A DNA stretch of 64,000 nt from contig JAALGY010000059.1 in assembly GCA_032358165.1 (NCBI GenBank), forward strand, positions 1,054,001-1,118,000, in the 5' to 3' direction. This document shows positions 47,601-59,747 of this stretch, piece after piece; the stretch's first letter is position 1, and each line of letters starts with the position of its first letter. This DNA is from Diplosphaera chodatii. Its lineage: Eukaryota > Chlorophyta > Trebouxiophyceae > Prasiolales > Stichococcaceae. A program made the translations under genes and the position numbers. The notes below the pieces were generated by a model. The model was not told the origin of the DNA, did not search any database, and worked only from the letters and a program-made list of their open reading frames with translations.

Positions 47601-50600
47601 CACATGCATTTCAGGTCTCAGCAAGTTCACATGTCCACCCTGTCACGTCCGCCTCTCTCACACACACACCAGAGACCCGTCCTCAAATAGCAGGCGTCCG
47701 GCATGTCTAAGCCTGCTCAGCGGGGAGGTGAGGCCTTGACATGAGGCACCCAATTGACAGCGAGTCAGCGGGCTAGGTGCCTGAGAGGTGGCAACTGCCA
47801 GGCCTACGCGCTGCCCAGCGTAGGCCGCAAAGTCCGTGGCGAACAGGGCGTCGCCAAACACCTCGTCGCTGCCGCCATCAGGGACGTCCGCCGCGGTGAT
47901 GAACGCCACGAAGCCGGGCGCCTGCATGCGGTGCGGGAACAGCAGCTTGCTGCAAGCTGCCTTGGCAATGTGGAACCCCTTGAGGCACGTCAGCATTCAG
48001 GTGCTGCATCTGCTGCTTCAGTGGAGACGTTTAGCATTATATATTTTCAGCTGCTGCGTACCTGTTCAGCGGCTGAGGCGTCTACGCTGACGATGCGCAC
48101 GGCGGCCTGCGTGGTGGCCACAGTTGCTGCAAACAGCTGCCCGCTGCCGACGCCCACGTCGGATGTGTACAGTGCCTCTCCGCTGGCCTGCAATCAGACG
48201 TGCCACAACTTCAGCGTCGCAGCCCAGCTGCATGCAGGGCAGGCGGCACTCCAGGTGCTGCATATGCGCCTGAGAAAGTCCAGCAGCCAGCGCCACAGCC
48301 GGATGTGTATTAGTGATAGCTGCAGGTGGTGGCACTCATTGCACCCTGCCCTGCGTCCAGTGACACAGGACGACCATTCCGCGACCCGCACCTGCAGCTT
48401 CACAGCGTCCTTCTCCACGGGCAGGTGCACCGGCGGCGCGTCCTTCCCGTAGTCCGGCCACGACTGCCGGCCGCAGCCCGCCGCCGGCGGCTGCATCGCC
48501 GCTGCGCCCAGCAGGCGGCCGAGCGCCGCATTCCGGGGATCCTGCCATGGGGCAAAACACAATTGAACTGACATGGCGCTTGGGACACCGCTGTGCATGG
48601 TTGAATCCCACACCAAAGCAAACCTCTGCTAAAGCTGCTGCATTGGAGACACGATGTGCATGTGAGGCAGGCCACCGCCGCTGCCTCCCAGATTGTCAGC
48701 CATGCGAGAATGCCGCCTTGCCAGCTGCAAGGTCAGGCAGCAGCACACAGCGACGTCACATGCTTCACGCGGACAGCTTCTTCGCCCGCTGCCTGAAGCC
48801 GTCAGGGCGGGGTTGGCATCATAATCAGGAGGAGCTTGCCTTCGGAACCAGGGGCGCCAGCAGGCTCAGCAGCACGCCCTCCCCGAGCTGCGCCACCGCC
48901 GGGCGCACGTCGCCGCCACCGAGCTCCTGCCGGGCGGCCCGCAGCGCCGCCGCCAGGGCCCTGGCCGACAGCGGCCGCCCCTCCAGGGCCGCCTCGGCGC
49001 CGCGCAGCCTGGAGACGCTCCAGGTGCCCTGCCCTGCACAACCGTCAGCCGGTGTCAGCGGGAAGGGCGGCCTGCAAGGCTCAGACGCGTGTCGTACAGC
49101 ACCGCCTGTCAAACCTTTAGCAGGTGCTCAGTCGCTTTGGGGCTGCCAAGCTGGCGAATGCCCATGCTGTTTGACGCATGCAAACACACAGAACGCCCAA
49201 GGCAAACCCTTTCCTGTCGCGCTGTGGTGACAACAAGTTCATCCAATTAGTAGCAGTAAGGGCTTCTTGCAGGACAACCCTGCATTAGTCCGCAGTGTCT
49301 CTCAGCACGTATGCAGCGCTGAGACCCTTCGGAGTGTCACCTGTCTCGGGCGTGTTGAAGCGGCCAAAGGCTACCCGAACATTGCTCAGGGGGCCGTCCA
49401 CCGAGTCGCGCCGGAAGCTCAATGCCATGTTGGCGATGGCGTGGGAGTTGTAGAAGCGGTGCGCCACCTGCAGCTCAGCGATGCCAGCAGTAGCATAACA
49501 GTACCATCCTCGACCGTCACCTTCCTACCGTGTGAAAATTCTCGACAAAGCAAGACCACGAAACATGATGTTCCATTTGGAGCGCATGAACCTTGCTGTC
49601 CGAGGCAAGATGTCTGCAGTCCACCCAACACACGCCAAGACGCTGCTCCACAGGCATGTGGGAACCAGGCTCGGCTCTGCCGCAGCACATGTGTGTGCAT
49701 TGAGAAGCGGCCAAACCTTGTGCGAGCGGAAAACATCGTGCCGCCGGAAGGCCGGGATGGAGATGCCCAGGACCAGCGGCGGCTCGTCCGACCGCTGCTG
49801 CAGGAAGTCCTCGACAGATGCACGCCTGCAGCCCAGGAGCCACAGCATGTCAGGCGTGAGGACCAGCAGGTGATCCTGCGACCATGACCGACGTCGGTGC
49901 GGGTGCAGCACTCACTCCCCACAGCGCTCCGATGCAAGCTGCGCATGCAGCATCAACCCGCGGTTGCAGGCATGTGAGTTCAGTTCAGTGGGCGCAGCAG
50001 GTGCGGACCCTACCTCGCGCTGCTGGCATTGGCGCAGCTGCGCAGCGGCACGTGAGCGACCGTCGCGCCGGCGCCCATGAGCACGGTGGCCAGGTCGGAC
50101 TCCAGGCGGCGCTCCCGCGCGAGCGCCAGGTTGCCGCCGACGGTCGCCGCGTTCCGCACATGCGTGCCTGCATGGCAGCTCAGGGTGTTGGGGCTTGGAC
50201 TTGAGGGCGGCTCCCAAGGTGTTGCGCATGCTGTATCGCAGAATACCCACGGTTCACAAGGTGTGCCCCGCCTCTCTGCACGACTGACGCATCTCGAGCA
50301 CGCAGCGAGCCGAGGGTTGTGACCAGATGCGCTGCCGCAGAGCGGGCACCTGCGATGCGCTTGAGGTGCGCCGCCATGTGCTGATGTGCGTCGCCCGCCT
50401 GCTGCTCCCCGCCCTGCAGCGCCTGCTCCTCCCCACCCTGCAGCGCCTGGATGAGGTCCGCCAGCGTGCCGGCGGCGCCCATGCTCAGGCCGTCCTGCGG
50501 CGTCACAGCGCGGCTCTGAATGCAGGTCAAACAGCCTTGAGCGTGCTTCGCCCGTTGCGTGGTCGCTCGGAGTACACCACCTGGCGGCACAGCCGCTGCA

Positions 50601-52578
50601 AGGTCCTGATAATGGCCCGATGTTTGCAGGGGACACCGAAAACTTGCCATGGACGCACCTGTGTGCTGCTGGTGTGGTTGAGCTCCCGGATGTGGCGGAC
50701 ATCAACCACAAGCGGCTCGATCGGCCAGTCGCCATATATGCCGGTGCCGGTGTTTCCTGCAGCAGTTGCAAAGTCGGTGTTGCAACGAGCACTTGTTATG
50801 AATGGCTGTCTCTGAGCACTATGCGCTGTTGCCTTGCTCATGTATAGGCCGTCCTTCTGTTTGCACTGCTGAGAGCGGGAGGACAAAGTTTTGCTGCTAG
50901 TGCACAGCCACCGCTGAGACCGCATGTACATGCAATCAGCATGGCTGCTGTGCGAACAGCGCACCTGCCATCAGCCGCAGGTGCTGAAGCTCCTGCTTTC
51001 CACCGCTGCACGCTATATCAGCTAGCTCCTGCAGGCTGCGCGGCCGCCGCCAGCTGCTCTCGCAGCTGTCAACACGGCCCACCTGTGTGCAAAGTGGCGA
51101 TTGTAAATCGTTTCGATGTGACAGTTGGAGGCTGCCATGACAGCCGAGACACGGCGAAAGCAGATTGCCGCCACAGCCCCTACCGCCTCGGGCTGCAGGA
51201 AGCTGGGGAAGTCCGGCTGTGTGGCGGCGGCCGCCACGTGCCGGCAGTTTGGCGCGCAGATGCCCAGGTCCTCCAAATCCGCGCAGCCGGTCAGAGACTG
51301 CAGGCAGGACGCACACCGACGTGGATGTGTGTGCAGTGCAGATCTGCTGTGTCCGTGCCGCACGTCATGTCGACGGCACATGGCCGCGCTCTGATTCATG
51401 TGATGCATCACGCTCAGGGTGCAAAGATGGAAGCCCATGCACTGAAAGCGCTTTAACCTTGCAGGCGTCGATGATGGGCCTGTAGCCGGTGCAGCGGCAC
51501 AGGTTGCCGTCCAGGCCGGCCTGGAAGTCGTCGGCCGTCGGGGCCTCATCTCGCTCCTGGGCCTCCCGCAGCACGCCGTGCATCGCGACGGTGAAGCCGG
51601 GCGTGCAGTAGCCGCACTGCGACGCGTGGAACGCTCCGAGGCGCTCTGCGCAAGCAGTTTACAGGGTCATAGATTCACAGCACCACAACTTGACATGAGA
51701 GGCAACATGGTGACATGGCGTGCGGGATGCCATCAGGGTGGCAACCACGATGCCAGGCGTGCTCAGCGGACTGCATGCATGGGTGTTGCAGCAGTGCGTA
51801 CATCATGCACAGTCCTGCTGCGAGATCCGGCGATCCAGCCTCCTGCTAGATGGCGGACCTTGGACAGGGTGGAAGCCGCAGGCCGAGCTGCCGATGCCCT
51901 CCGCTGTGGTGATGGCGGCGCCATTGAGGGCGCCAATCGGCGCCAGGCACGCGTTGATGCTGCGCGTGTGGACCTTGCCTGATGGGCATGGAGAGCAGTG
52001 GTGTAAGTCTTGCTTGGACCAGTTCAGCGGCAAGTGCATGCTGCTGACGCATACATTGTGCTGAAGCACCTGTGGTCGGGTTTTTGCGGGCCACCTCGAC
52101 TGCGCAGGCCCCACAGCCGCCCTGCCCGCAGCCGATCTTGACGCCCTGCACGGAGCAGCGTCATGGAAGTGTTGGTGCACCCCCAAAGTGCATGCATGCT
52201 GCAAACACGTGTTCACTCCGACAGGAAGCGCGTGTTGTATGGCTGCTGGTGCAGGCCGTTGCAGGCTTCTGTTAACAGCCAGTAATACTGGGGTGATGCT
52301 GCAGTATTTGCAGCTGCTTGCAGCGATGACATTTTCAGCTGATTGGCTCATGCAGGGATGCAAGTGCATTGTCCCACAGCTTGACACATAAGCTCGGCAG
52401 CGCTCTGAATGTGGAGGCCAGCTCCTACAGATCTGCTTTTGGTGCATGCATCGAAGGCAAATACCTTGAATCGCGTCTCCGTGCGGATGAAGTCAGCAAG
52501 GTTGGTGCTCAGGTTAACGTGCTCCGGCACAGCAACGCGCTCGCCATTGACGGCCAGCACCACCTGCGGCGCCCTCAT
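41662..52578 (-). CDS. molybdenum-containing aldehyde oxidase (plant AAO type; XDH family)
   Basis: More than 25 exons are read leftward. [2Fe-2S] domains: [18 protein letters not shown], then [12 protein letters not shown] and [17 protein letters not shown] (52.1-51.5 kb). FAD domain: [34 protein letters not shown] (50.1 kb) and [18 protein letters not shown] (49.4 kb). Molybdopterin domains: [36 protein letters not shown] (46.4 kb), [32 protein letters not shown] (44.4 kb) and [15 protein letters not shown] (42.2 kb). SSKASGEP and [14 protein letters not shown] match plant aldehyde oxidases better than xanthine dehydrogenases, which have SKAVGEP. Such enzymes oxidise aldehydes using O2, some making abscisic or indole-acetic acid. 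The substrate is unknown, and XDH is the alternative. The stop is at 41662-41664. The start is the ATG at 52578, in frame with [14 protein letters not shown]; an ATG-like frame start at 52635 is possible. Confidence 0.88.
46922..46977 (+). repeat. short intronic tandem repeat
   Basis: GGTGGCGGCAGGTCAGCGGC is followed by a near-identical unit starting AGTGGCGGCAGGTCAGCGGC, about 20 bases per unit, inside an aldehyde oxidase intron. Confidence 0.7.
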
Positions 52579-53002
52579 GGCGCCCTGGTTTCCACCTGCA
52601 AGTGCTGTGGTGTAAAACACGTTCTGCAAGGTCACTGGAGGACTGCTTCGGATGGTTGCTCATGGGCAAATGTGGGAAAGGGGAACGCAGAAGGCTCAGA
52701 AGGTGTCGGTGTACCAGCGGGCCACCTCCACCACTAGGTAGTAAGCGGGTGTCGCCAGGCCGACATTCAGGCTGCAGCATGCTCCGTACATAGACATCAA
52801 GATTGAATCAGGGTTCACGAACGGTGCACAAGCAGGTTTGCAGCCACCCTGGCGGCTGCAGACAATGGTCCCAAGATATAGCCGTGAAGACACTTAGTTG
52901 TAGGCAATCAAGTGCGGCAATTGCCAGCGCCGTGATTGAAGCAAGCCACACGGCAAGACAGCAGCAGTGTCACGTAATCACGTTCGCAAATTCCGACCGA
53001 CG
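52579..53002. other. aldehyde oxidase upstream region
   Basis: About 420 bases lie between the oxidase start (-) and the 3' end of the Ala/Pro-rich protein gene (-). It should contain the oxidase promoter and possibly a leader exon. No clear TATA box was seen. Confidence 0.45.
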
Positions 53003-56000
53003 CTAAAGCGCCAGCAGCGCTGCTGCAATCATAGCTACGATCTGCACTCCAGCCTGTACGCCTTGCTGGGCTGGCTGCGACTGTTGTGACGGTGGTGGCG
53101 GCGTGGGCAGCATCGGTGATGGCGGCGGGTGGTGCAGATCACCCGGCTGCGAATCCGCTGGTCCGCTGCCGCCGCCGCCGTCAGTGCTCCCAGTGACAGG
53201 CGCTGGCACACTCTGCCCCGGCAGCAGCGCGCCGCCGGGGACAAAGGGCTGCGGCCCAGGCTTCGTCTTGATGATGCGCACAGCTGGTGTGTCGGGCGCC
53301 GGGGCGCTTGCATCTGGTCGCGGCTGCAGGCTGCCAGCTGGGCCGGCCGCAGCACGGTTGGCTCGCAGCGCCAGCCCTGCATCGGGCTGCATTGGTGGCG
53401 GCACATCGGCAGTACCGGCATCCGCAGGCGGCAGCGCATCTGCCCCGCTTTGCTCCTGCAATGAAAGTGATGCAGGTGCCTCGATCGCTGGAGGCCGTTG
53501 TGTCACAGGCTGCTGACTGCCCGGTTGCTCGGTGGCAGTTGGGGCCGTGCCCGCGGCTGCGGTGCTACTCTGCTGCGTGCCTGGCTGGCTCTGCTGCGGG
53601 GTGGGCGCTGACATCTGGCCGCCCAAACCGCTCGACTGCACACTATCAGTCGGGGCTGGGGCCGCGCCCCCGGTGCCGCCCTGCTGCGCAGCTGACTGGC
53701 TTTGCTGCAAGGTGGGCGCTGATGTCAGGGCCCCCCGACTGCCGCCCTGCAGCTGCTCCGGGGCTGGCCCAGCTTGCGGACCCACCGGCTGTGGTGCCCC
53801 GGGCGCTGAACTGCTGTCAGGAGTAACGGCTGCAGGCACTGCAGCAGCAGGTTGCCCACTCACCCTCTGTAGTGGCGGAGGGCTGCTCGAGGCATCCACC
53901 GCATCCGAGCCTGCTCGAGCTGCTCCTCTGCCAGTGCCGGGGTCGGCAGCTGCGACGTCCTGCATGACTGGGCCTGGTACCAGCGCTGGCACTGGCTTTG
54001 GCCCTGGCCCTGCCCCTGCCCCTGGCACTGGCGCTGATACCAATGGTGCCCCTGGCATTGGGCTCGGCACTGTTGCCTGCGCTGCCACCGGCAGTGGGTC
54101 CGGCGCTGATGGCTGCGCTGCCACTGGCAGTGGTGTCGGCACCGGCGCTGCCATCGGCAGCACGGTTGGTACCGGCACAGGCGCCGCAGGCTGGCCCGCA
54201 GGCTGGCCGATCCTGCCCGTCGTGACCTCGCTGGGCGCCGTCAGCCGCAGCGCTGCAGTCGGGGCTACAGTGCCGCCAGGTGTGAACAGCGACGACGGTA
54301 CCTGCATCAGATGGATGGACCGCCCTCAGTGGACAGGCTTGCTCACAGGCTGGCATGTGACGGGGGTGCCCAGATGCATGCAGCTCTTCACTAGTGCAGG
54401 GGAAGGTGGGCCGCGCTGCTGCTTTCGCGCACTTGATCAGTGACGACGGTGTTGGTGTCGGTGGTGGTGTCGGTGTTGGTTCTGGTGCTGTTCTCCTTGA
54501 ACGTGGCACCTGTGAAACAAGGCAGAGTATCAACCCAGGATCGACCATCAACTACCAGGTCATGCTCTCTATTTGGCAAAAGCAGTAGCCGTGCCGTCTT
54601 GCATAAATCACCCTTTTCACTCTGCTGACGTTTTGAGGCTGCCGCACAGTGCATGTGCGTTCACGTGCGCATGGACTGCCAACAGTGTGACACCTGACAC
54701 CTGTGTGACAGCACACCTGGCGTCGGCGCAAACGGCATGTTAGGTGGCTTCGCTGCGCCTCCGACTGTGTCTGCAGGCGCGGCAGGCGCGACTGCAGGCG
54801 GCTGTGGCGGTGCAGTGGGAAACACCGGCTCACTGCCGATGCCGCCGGCGCCGCTGCCGCCAGTGCCGCCACTGCCGCCTGCAGGCGCTATCGGGGCTGC
54901 TGTTGGCTCCAGAGACACTGGGCCGCCACCGGCGCCGCCGTCGCCGCCGAGCATGGGGGCTGCAGTGGGCGCTGCTGGGGTCCGGCCTGCAGGTGGCGAC
55001 GCCACGGAGTGTGACATGCAGGCTCGCAGACGTGACCGACGTCCTCGGTCAGGTTGCTTCATACCTGGGTGGGAAGCGAGGCTGTTGGTAGCAGCAGGGG
55101 CTGTCGCATCACCTGTCGTCACCGTTCCGCCCGCCACCTGGCCCACCGGCTGCCCGGAGACCCGCGTCGGCTGCGGCGCCGGCTCGGTCACGATCACCAG
55201 GGTGCCGTGCCTTGGCGGCGGCTGCGCGACGAGCTCTTCACCCGCGCCGCTGCCGCCGCCGGTGCCGGCCCCACCGCCCGCGGGTGCCACAGGGGCTGCT
55301 GTGGGTGCCGGGGACGCTGCGCCGCCGCCGCCGCTGCTGCCAGTGCCAGGGTCAGTACTGCTGGGCGTTGGGGCTGCTGTGGCCGCTGCCGGCGTTCTGC
55401 CTGGCGATTGATGAGACAAAGGTTGGCACACGCAACCATGAGGACCGTCGTGACTTCAATCTGTGTGTCACCAGATGACCACGCACAGGCAGCCTCTGTA
55501 TTGCGAGTTAGCAGAGGGAGGCACAACACAACCTCACCTGTGGACACCTCGCCGCCTGCCACCTGGCCCACCGGCTGACCAGCGGTCCGCGTCGGCTGCG
55601 GCGCCGGCTCGGCCACGACCGCCCGGTTGCCGAGCTCTGGCGGCGGCTGCGGCACCACTGGCATCTGAGCACCGTCGCCACCGCCGCCGCCATGGCCACC
55701 ACTGGCGCCACCTGCAGGCGCTGCAGGGGCTGCTGTGGGTGCAGCGGACTCCAGGTCGTTGCCATTGCCGCCGCCGCTGCCGCCGCCATCAGCACCTGCT
55801 GCGCCGTCCGCAGGCATCGCAGGGGCTGCTGTGGGTGTTGAAGACACTGGACCGCTGCCGCCGCCGCCGCCGCTGCCGCTGCTGCCGCCGCCAGCGCCTG
55901 CGTCGAGCTGGTCGCCCGCAGGCGCTGCTGTGACCGACGCCGGGGCCCGCCCTGCTGGGCGACAATACTGTCACGTTAGTGGGTCCGGTGCAACTCACAT

Positions 56001-56815
56001 CGTGTTCGCCGCGAGCTCAGTCACGGTTCCTGATCACATGTTGGCAGATCAAGGAGTGCAGTGTGGCCCCACCTGTCGTCACCACGCCGCCCACCACCTG
56101 GCCCGCCGGCTGCCCCGGGTTGCGCGTCGGTTGCGGCGCCGGCTCGCTCACCACCTCATGGTCCCTGAGGCTTGACGACGGCAGCTGCTGGGTCGCAGCT
56201 GCCGGCGGCGCTTCTCCAGCAGTGGTGGCTGCTTGCGGATGCTGCGCATGCTGCGCGGGGTCTGCCGGAGCCCGCGGCGGCGGCTGCAGCGGCGACCGCG
56301 GTGCCCCGCCCAGTACAGGCACTACTGGCGGCCCCTGCTGCAGCAGTGCCCGGCGCCACTGCTGGTGTGCCAGCAGGCGGCGCCGCTGCTGTGCAGCGCT
56401 GCGCGAAGCCGGCTGTCGCGGCGCTGCCAGCCGCAGGCTGCTGACAGTATGCCGCTGCTGACGCCTGCGCCTCGAAGCAGCGGCATCTGCCCAATTCGCA
56501 TAAGGGTCTCTGGGGCGCGGCGCCGGCGGTGCTCCCGCCGACGCCGCGCACCCCTAGCAGCCGGCCACCGCCCCTGCAGCGCCCAGGGCGCCGTGCCGCT
56601 CTGCAGGCGGAGCTCTGACGTCGGTACAGCGTGCAATATCAGCTGATCGATCGCCCTTTCGAGGCCAGAGACGCAGCATGCACAGCACAGCAGCCAACTT
56701 CGCTATCTGCAGAACATGCAAGGCACACGCTAGCTACGCGCTGCACACCTGCGTTGCCCGCGACGGCATGTGCTGAGAGGCCGGCCAGCAGCATCATGAG
56801 CAGCGTCGCGCACAT
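53003..56815 (-). CDS. secreted Pro/Ala/Gly-rich cell-wall-type glycoprotein with repeated exons and GPI-like tail
   Basis: Exon 1 starts at the ATG at 56815 and encodes a signal peptide (MCATLLMMLLAGLSAHAVAG). Three later exons, ending at 56073, 55538 and 55113, each finish with a unit of the form EPAPQPTRxxGQPxGQV and a TG|GTG-type donor. Exons beginning at 55951, 55400 and 54986 each open with GRxPAxxTAAP. A short exon near 54510-54420 is Thr/Asn-rich (TNTDTTTDTNTVV). The last exon (about 54303-53003) encodes about 430 residues of Pro/Ala/Gln-rich sequence. It ends in AGVQIVAMIAAALLAL, a hydrophobic tail that fits a GPI-anchor signal or a membrane helix. The composition suggests a hydroxyproline-rich, O-glycosylated wall or surface protein (inference). 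The frame of the exon before 56330 is uncertain. A TATA box lies about 70 bases upstream. Confidence 0.7.
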
Positions 56816-57954
56816 GGCGGCGGGAATGATTACACAGTAGTTGCCGGACGCAAGTCAGGCAAGCGCTGCCAGCGGGCGCGATATATATAACTCTGAGGAA
56901 GGACACCGGATCGGTTCGCGTTGGAATGTGAGACGCTGTTGCGAGTGTTGTAATTGAAGCTGCACACTATTGAAAGCTCAGCGGAACTTTTCAGGCTTTG
57001 CACGGCCTGGCGCACAGTCCGCTGACCAGATGCCAGATCTTACGTGCAGCAGCTCTGCATCGGTCTTGAGCAGCTGGCAGCGATGTATAGAGGGACTGCT
57101 GCTATGAAGAACGGTGAATGGTGATGGGTCGAGGCGTATAAGTGTTTTATCGACCCAGTCGTCTCTCGACACCACACCACAGCTGGCTAGCCAAATGCTG
57201 CAGGAAACTACCTGCTTGCGGACACAAAGGGTGCCAGGCGTCAGGAGACCAAACGGCAAACTGTATGATGCTGTGTGAAACCGTTTGCTTGCGTGCGGAC
57301 GCTGCCAGCTCTTGTGAGTAAACCTTCGGGTGCCCCTTCGGCAACAGGTCTGACATGTCTGACGGCATGTTTCCACTGCTGAGGTGGCGCTCACTCGTCT
57401 CATTTTTGCAGCAACCTGCAAAACTGGCAGAGGAAGAGGTTTCTGGCGACTCGTGCTCAGCAAAGTGCCGAAGGTTCCTGTCGTACGTGTGCAGTTGTGC
57501 TCTGGCGGTGCCAGCAACTTAGGATAGCACACCATCGCAAGTGATTACAAAGTGCTGGCCTGTAGAAACAACACGTCGACAGCCTGCTCTTTCGGTTCAC
57601 TACAAGGCTGGAATTGCAACTTGAAACAGTGCTGCGGGCGGCAGTTGCGCTCGCTGCGGCTGTAGGCGTGGTGTCAACCAGTGGCAGATCCTGGCAGCAG
57701 TCTCAGCTGCAGAAGGCCTTGTAGGTGCACCCACGTGAAACATCTGGCTCACCGTGCATCCTGGTCATCAACGCGAGCATCGCCTGACTCTGAAACAAGC
57801 AGGAGCATATGTGGCACTGGATGTTGGGCTGCAGGAGTGAGCGGTCACTAGGCGTGGACAAGGGGTGTGCAGCACTGCAGGTGACCTCCTGCCGCGGTCG
57901 GCTTGCAAGCGGTGTGTAGAGCGCCTGCGCAAGCGCTGCAGCGGTGCCGGTGAA
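56816..57954. promoter_or_regulatory. divergent promoter region between two secreted-protein genes
   Basis: This 1.1 kb separates two genes for Ala/Pro-rich secreted proteins pointing away from each other. It contains the TATA-like site at 56880. A 185-codon minus-strand frame (56978-57535) has no domain and non-coding-like composition, so it is not called. Confidence 0.5.
56880..56890 (-). promoter_or_regulatory. TATA box of the Pro/Ala-rich glycoprotein gene
   Basis: The coding strand reads TTATATATATC about 65-75 bases before the ATG at 56815, a good position for a TATA box with a short leader. Confidence 0.55.
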
Positions 57955-59221
57955 ATGCGTGCGGCACTTGCAGCTGCGCTGTTCTTGGTCTGCTGGGCTA
58001 ACTATGCCTACAGCCAGCAAGTCTGCCTAGGTGAGCACACGACCCGCACGCACGCGGCCTCCTGCTGCATTGGCAGCCACATACATCGTTTCAGCACCGT
58101 GCATCATGCGGCTGTGCCGCCGCATCATGCTCTGATGCAGACCTGTGCGTCCCACCCGCAAACTGACTTGCTGGGGTCCTCCGCCCTGCAGCGCCGGGCG
58201 GCGAGCCGTGTCCGGACGGCCAGCCGGGCGTGCGTTGCGCGGGGGACCCGTGCGCAGGGAAGACATGCGCGGCCCAACCCAATGCCACCTGCTACTCCTT
58301 CTTCTGCCAGGTGCTGACAATGCTGATGGTCCTGCTGTGCCGGGAGCATCAGCACTGTGCAGGCATTCCTGCTGCACAGTGCTGAAGCCTGCAGAGGTTG
58401 ATGGAGTCAACTCACAGTGATATGGGTCAAGCGTGCGAGATGGCACATGATTGGCAGCAACAATGGTCGGGTTAATGACGGTCTTGCCATTGCAGTCGAG
58501 GATTCAGTACCGGGGTCAGATGATCGGCAGCCCCTGCGGCGCGCTCTTCTTCGATGCCGAGGTATAATGCCAAATCGCTGATCGAAGTCAAGCCTGCCTG
58601 TCCGCGTTGCTCAATATCCTCCTGACTCACAGGCCCGGGATGTGGTCCAAAAGCTGTCGCCAGGACCAGCCACTGCATCCCCTGCAGTGCAACTACATCA
58701 ACTGCAACGCGAGCGGGAGGGCTGGTGCTGCTGCGGCGGCGCCCGGGCCGGCGGCTGCTAGCGAGCCAGCTGCCGCGCTGCAGCCGGCGGCGGCGCCGCA
58801 GTCGGCGGCGGGCCCGGCAGCTGCCCGCGCTGGTTCTGCCCCTGCAGGTGTGGGCAACATTACGAGTTGTGATGCGATGCACCGTCAATTCGTCGGTAGT
58901 TTGTGGCCGGCACCGGCCCTCAAGTTGCAGCGAATCTGGACCGAGCTGCACATGTGCCGCAAAGCAGCTTAGTTCTGCCGTACATTCATGTGCACTTTGT
59001 CATGTCGTCCAGCAGGCAACACTGCAGCGGTGCTGGCACCTGCGCCGGCGGCGACGACGCCAGTGGATCAGCCCAGCACAGCCGCCGTGCCGCAGTCAAG
59101 CGCGGCCGCCGCGCCGCAGTCCGCACCCGCGCCCGCGCCGCAGGCAGCGGTGTCGCTCAGAAGGAGCTGCGTGCAACCGCTGGCGGCGATCCTGCTGGCT
59201 GTCTGCCTGGCGGCAGCCTGA
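57955..59221 (+). CDS. secreted Cys-containing Ala/Pro-rich protein with GPI-like tail
   Basis: Exon 1 (57955-58030) encodes a signal peptide, MRAALAAALFLVCWANYAYS. Exon 2 (about 58192-58311) encodes a Cys-rich motif of the form CPDG...VRCAGDPCAGKTC...ATCYSFFC, resembling small Cys-rich modules of algal and animal secreted proteins (DPCxxxxC...C). Exon 3 adds SPCGALFFDAE, and the next exon adds CNYINCNASG followed by Ala/Pro-rich low complexity. The last exon is Ala/Pro/Ser-rich and ends in SLRRSCVQPLAAILLAVCLAAA-stop, read here only as a polar-then-hydrophobic GPI-type tail. The stop is TGA at 59219-59221. Function is unknown; a surface or wall protein is likely. The acceptor before CNYINC is uncertain: 58658 or nearby sites keep the frame. 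Confidence 0.65.
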
Positions 59222-59747
59222 CCGAGACCATGCGCCGCAACGCTATGGGCAGACACAGCAGACTTGGCCATCTCAAGGGTGCAGCAGCGTACATACTAAA
59301 TGCAATGCATGCGTGAAGCTGACAAGAGCAGAGGCGAATGCTGCGCCTTAGAACCCTGCAGCTACCAGGTAGGACAGCTTACAGCAGCTCAGCAGCAGAT
59401 CGTTGGCCTATCAGGAGCGAGCTCGAATCACTCCAGGATCCTGGTAGTCTGACGCTATTCGAGAACTGTATGTATCGTGAACAGCACAGGGCAACTCGTG
59501 TGTATATATGCAAGCACGCTACAGGGCTGCCGTGCTGTTTTCCACGGCACGCTTTTGGACCACCTGCAGCATGCTAGAAAGCAAGTTGCGCATATACCAA
59601 GCGAGCATGTATACAGACTGCAACCTCAAGTGAGGACGCCGCTCGCCAGCAGCCTCTCATCCCAGGGATCGACGCTGGGCCACCAGCATGTGTGCAGTTT
59701 CCGACACCGGAAGTCGGTTCCAAGATGGCACGATGTAGAGCGCGACC
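59222..59747. other. intergenic region upstream of the DHX29-like gene
   Basis: About 525 bases hold the 3' untranslated region of the secreted-protein gene and the promoter of the helicase gene. No gene, TATA box or repeat is evident. Confidence 0.45.

Noticed and set aside
41662..52578. Bacterial-type multi-subunit CO/xanthine dehydrogenase operon
   Set aside because: Iron-sulfur, FAD and molybdopterin parts are in the single-chain eukaryotic order on one strand, joined by many GT/AG introns, without internal starts.
56978..57535. 185-codon minus-strand open frame between the two secreted-protein genes
   Set aside because: The residue mix is that of translated non-coding DNA, with no domain, signal peptide or repeat. 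It lies in a promoter region.
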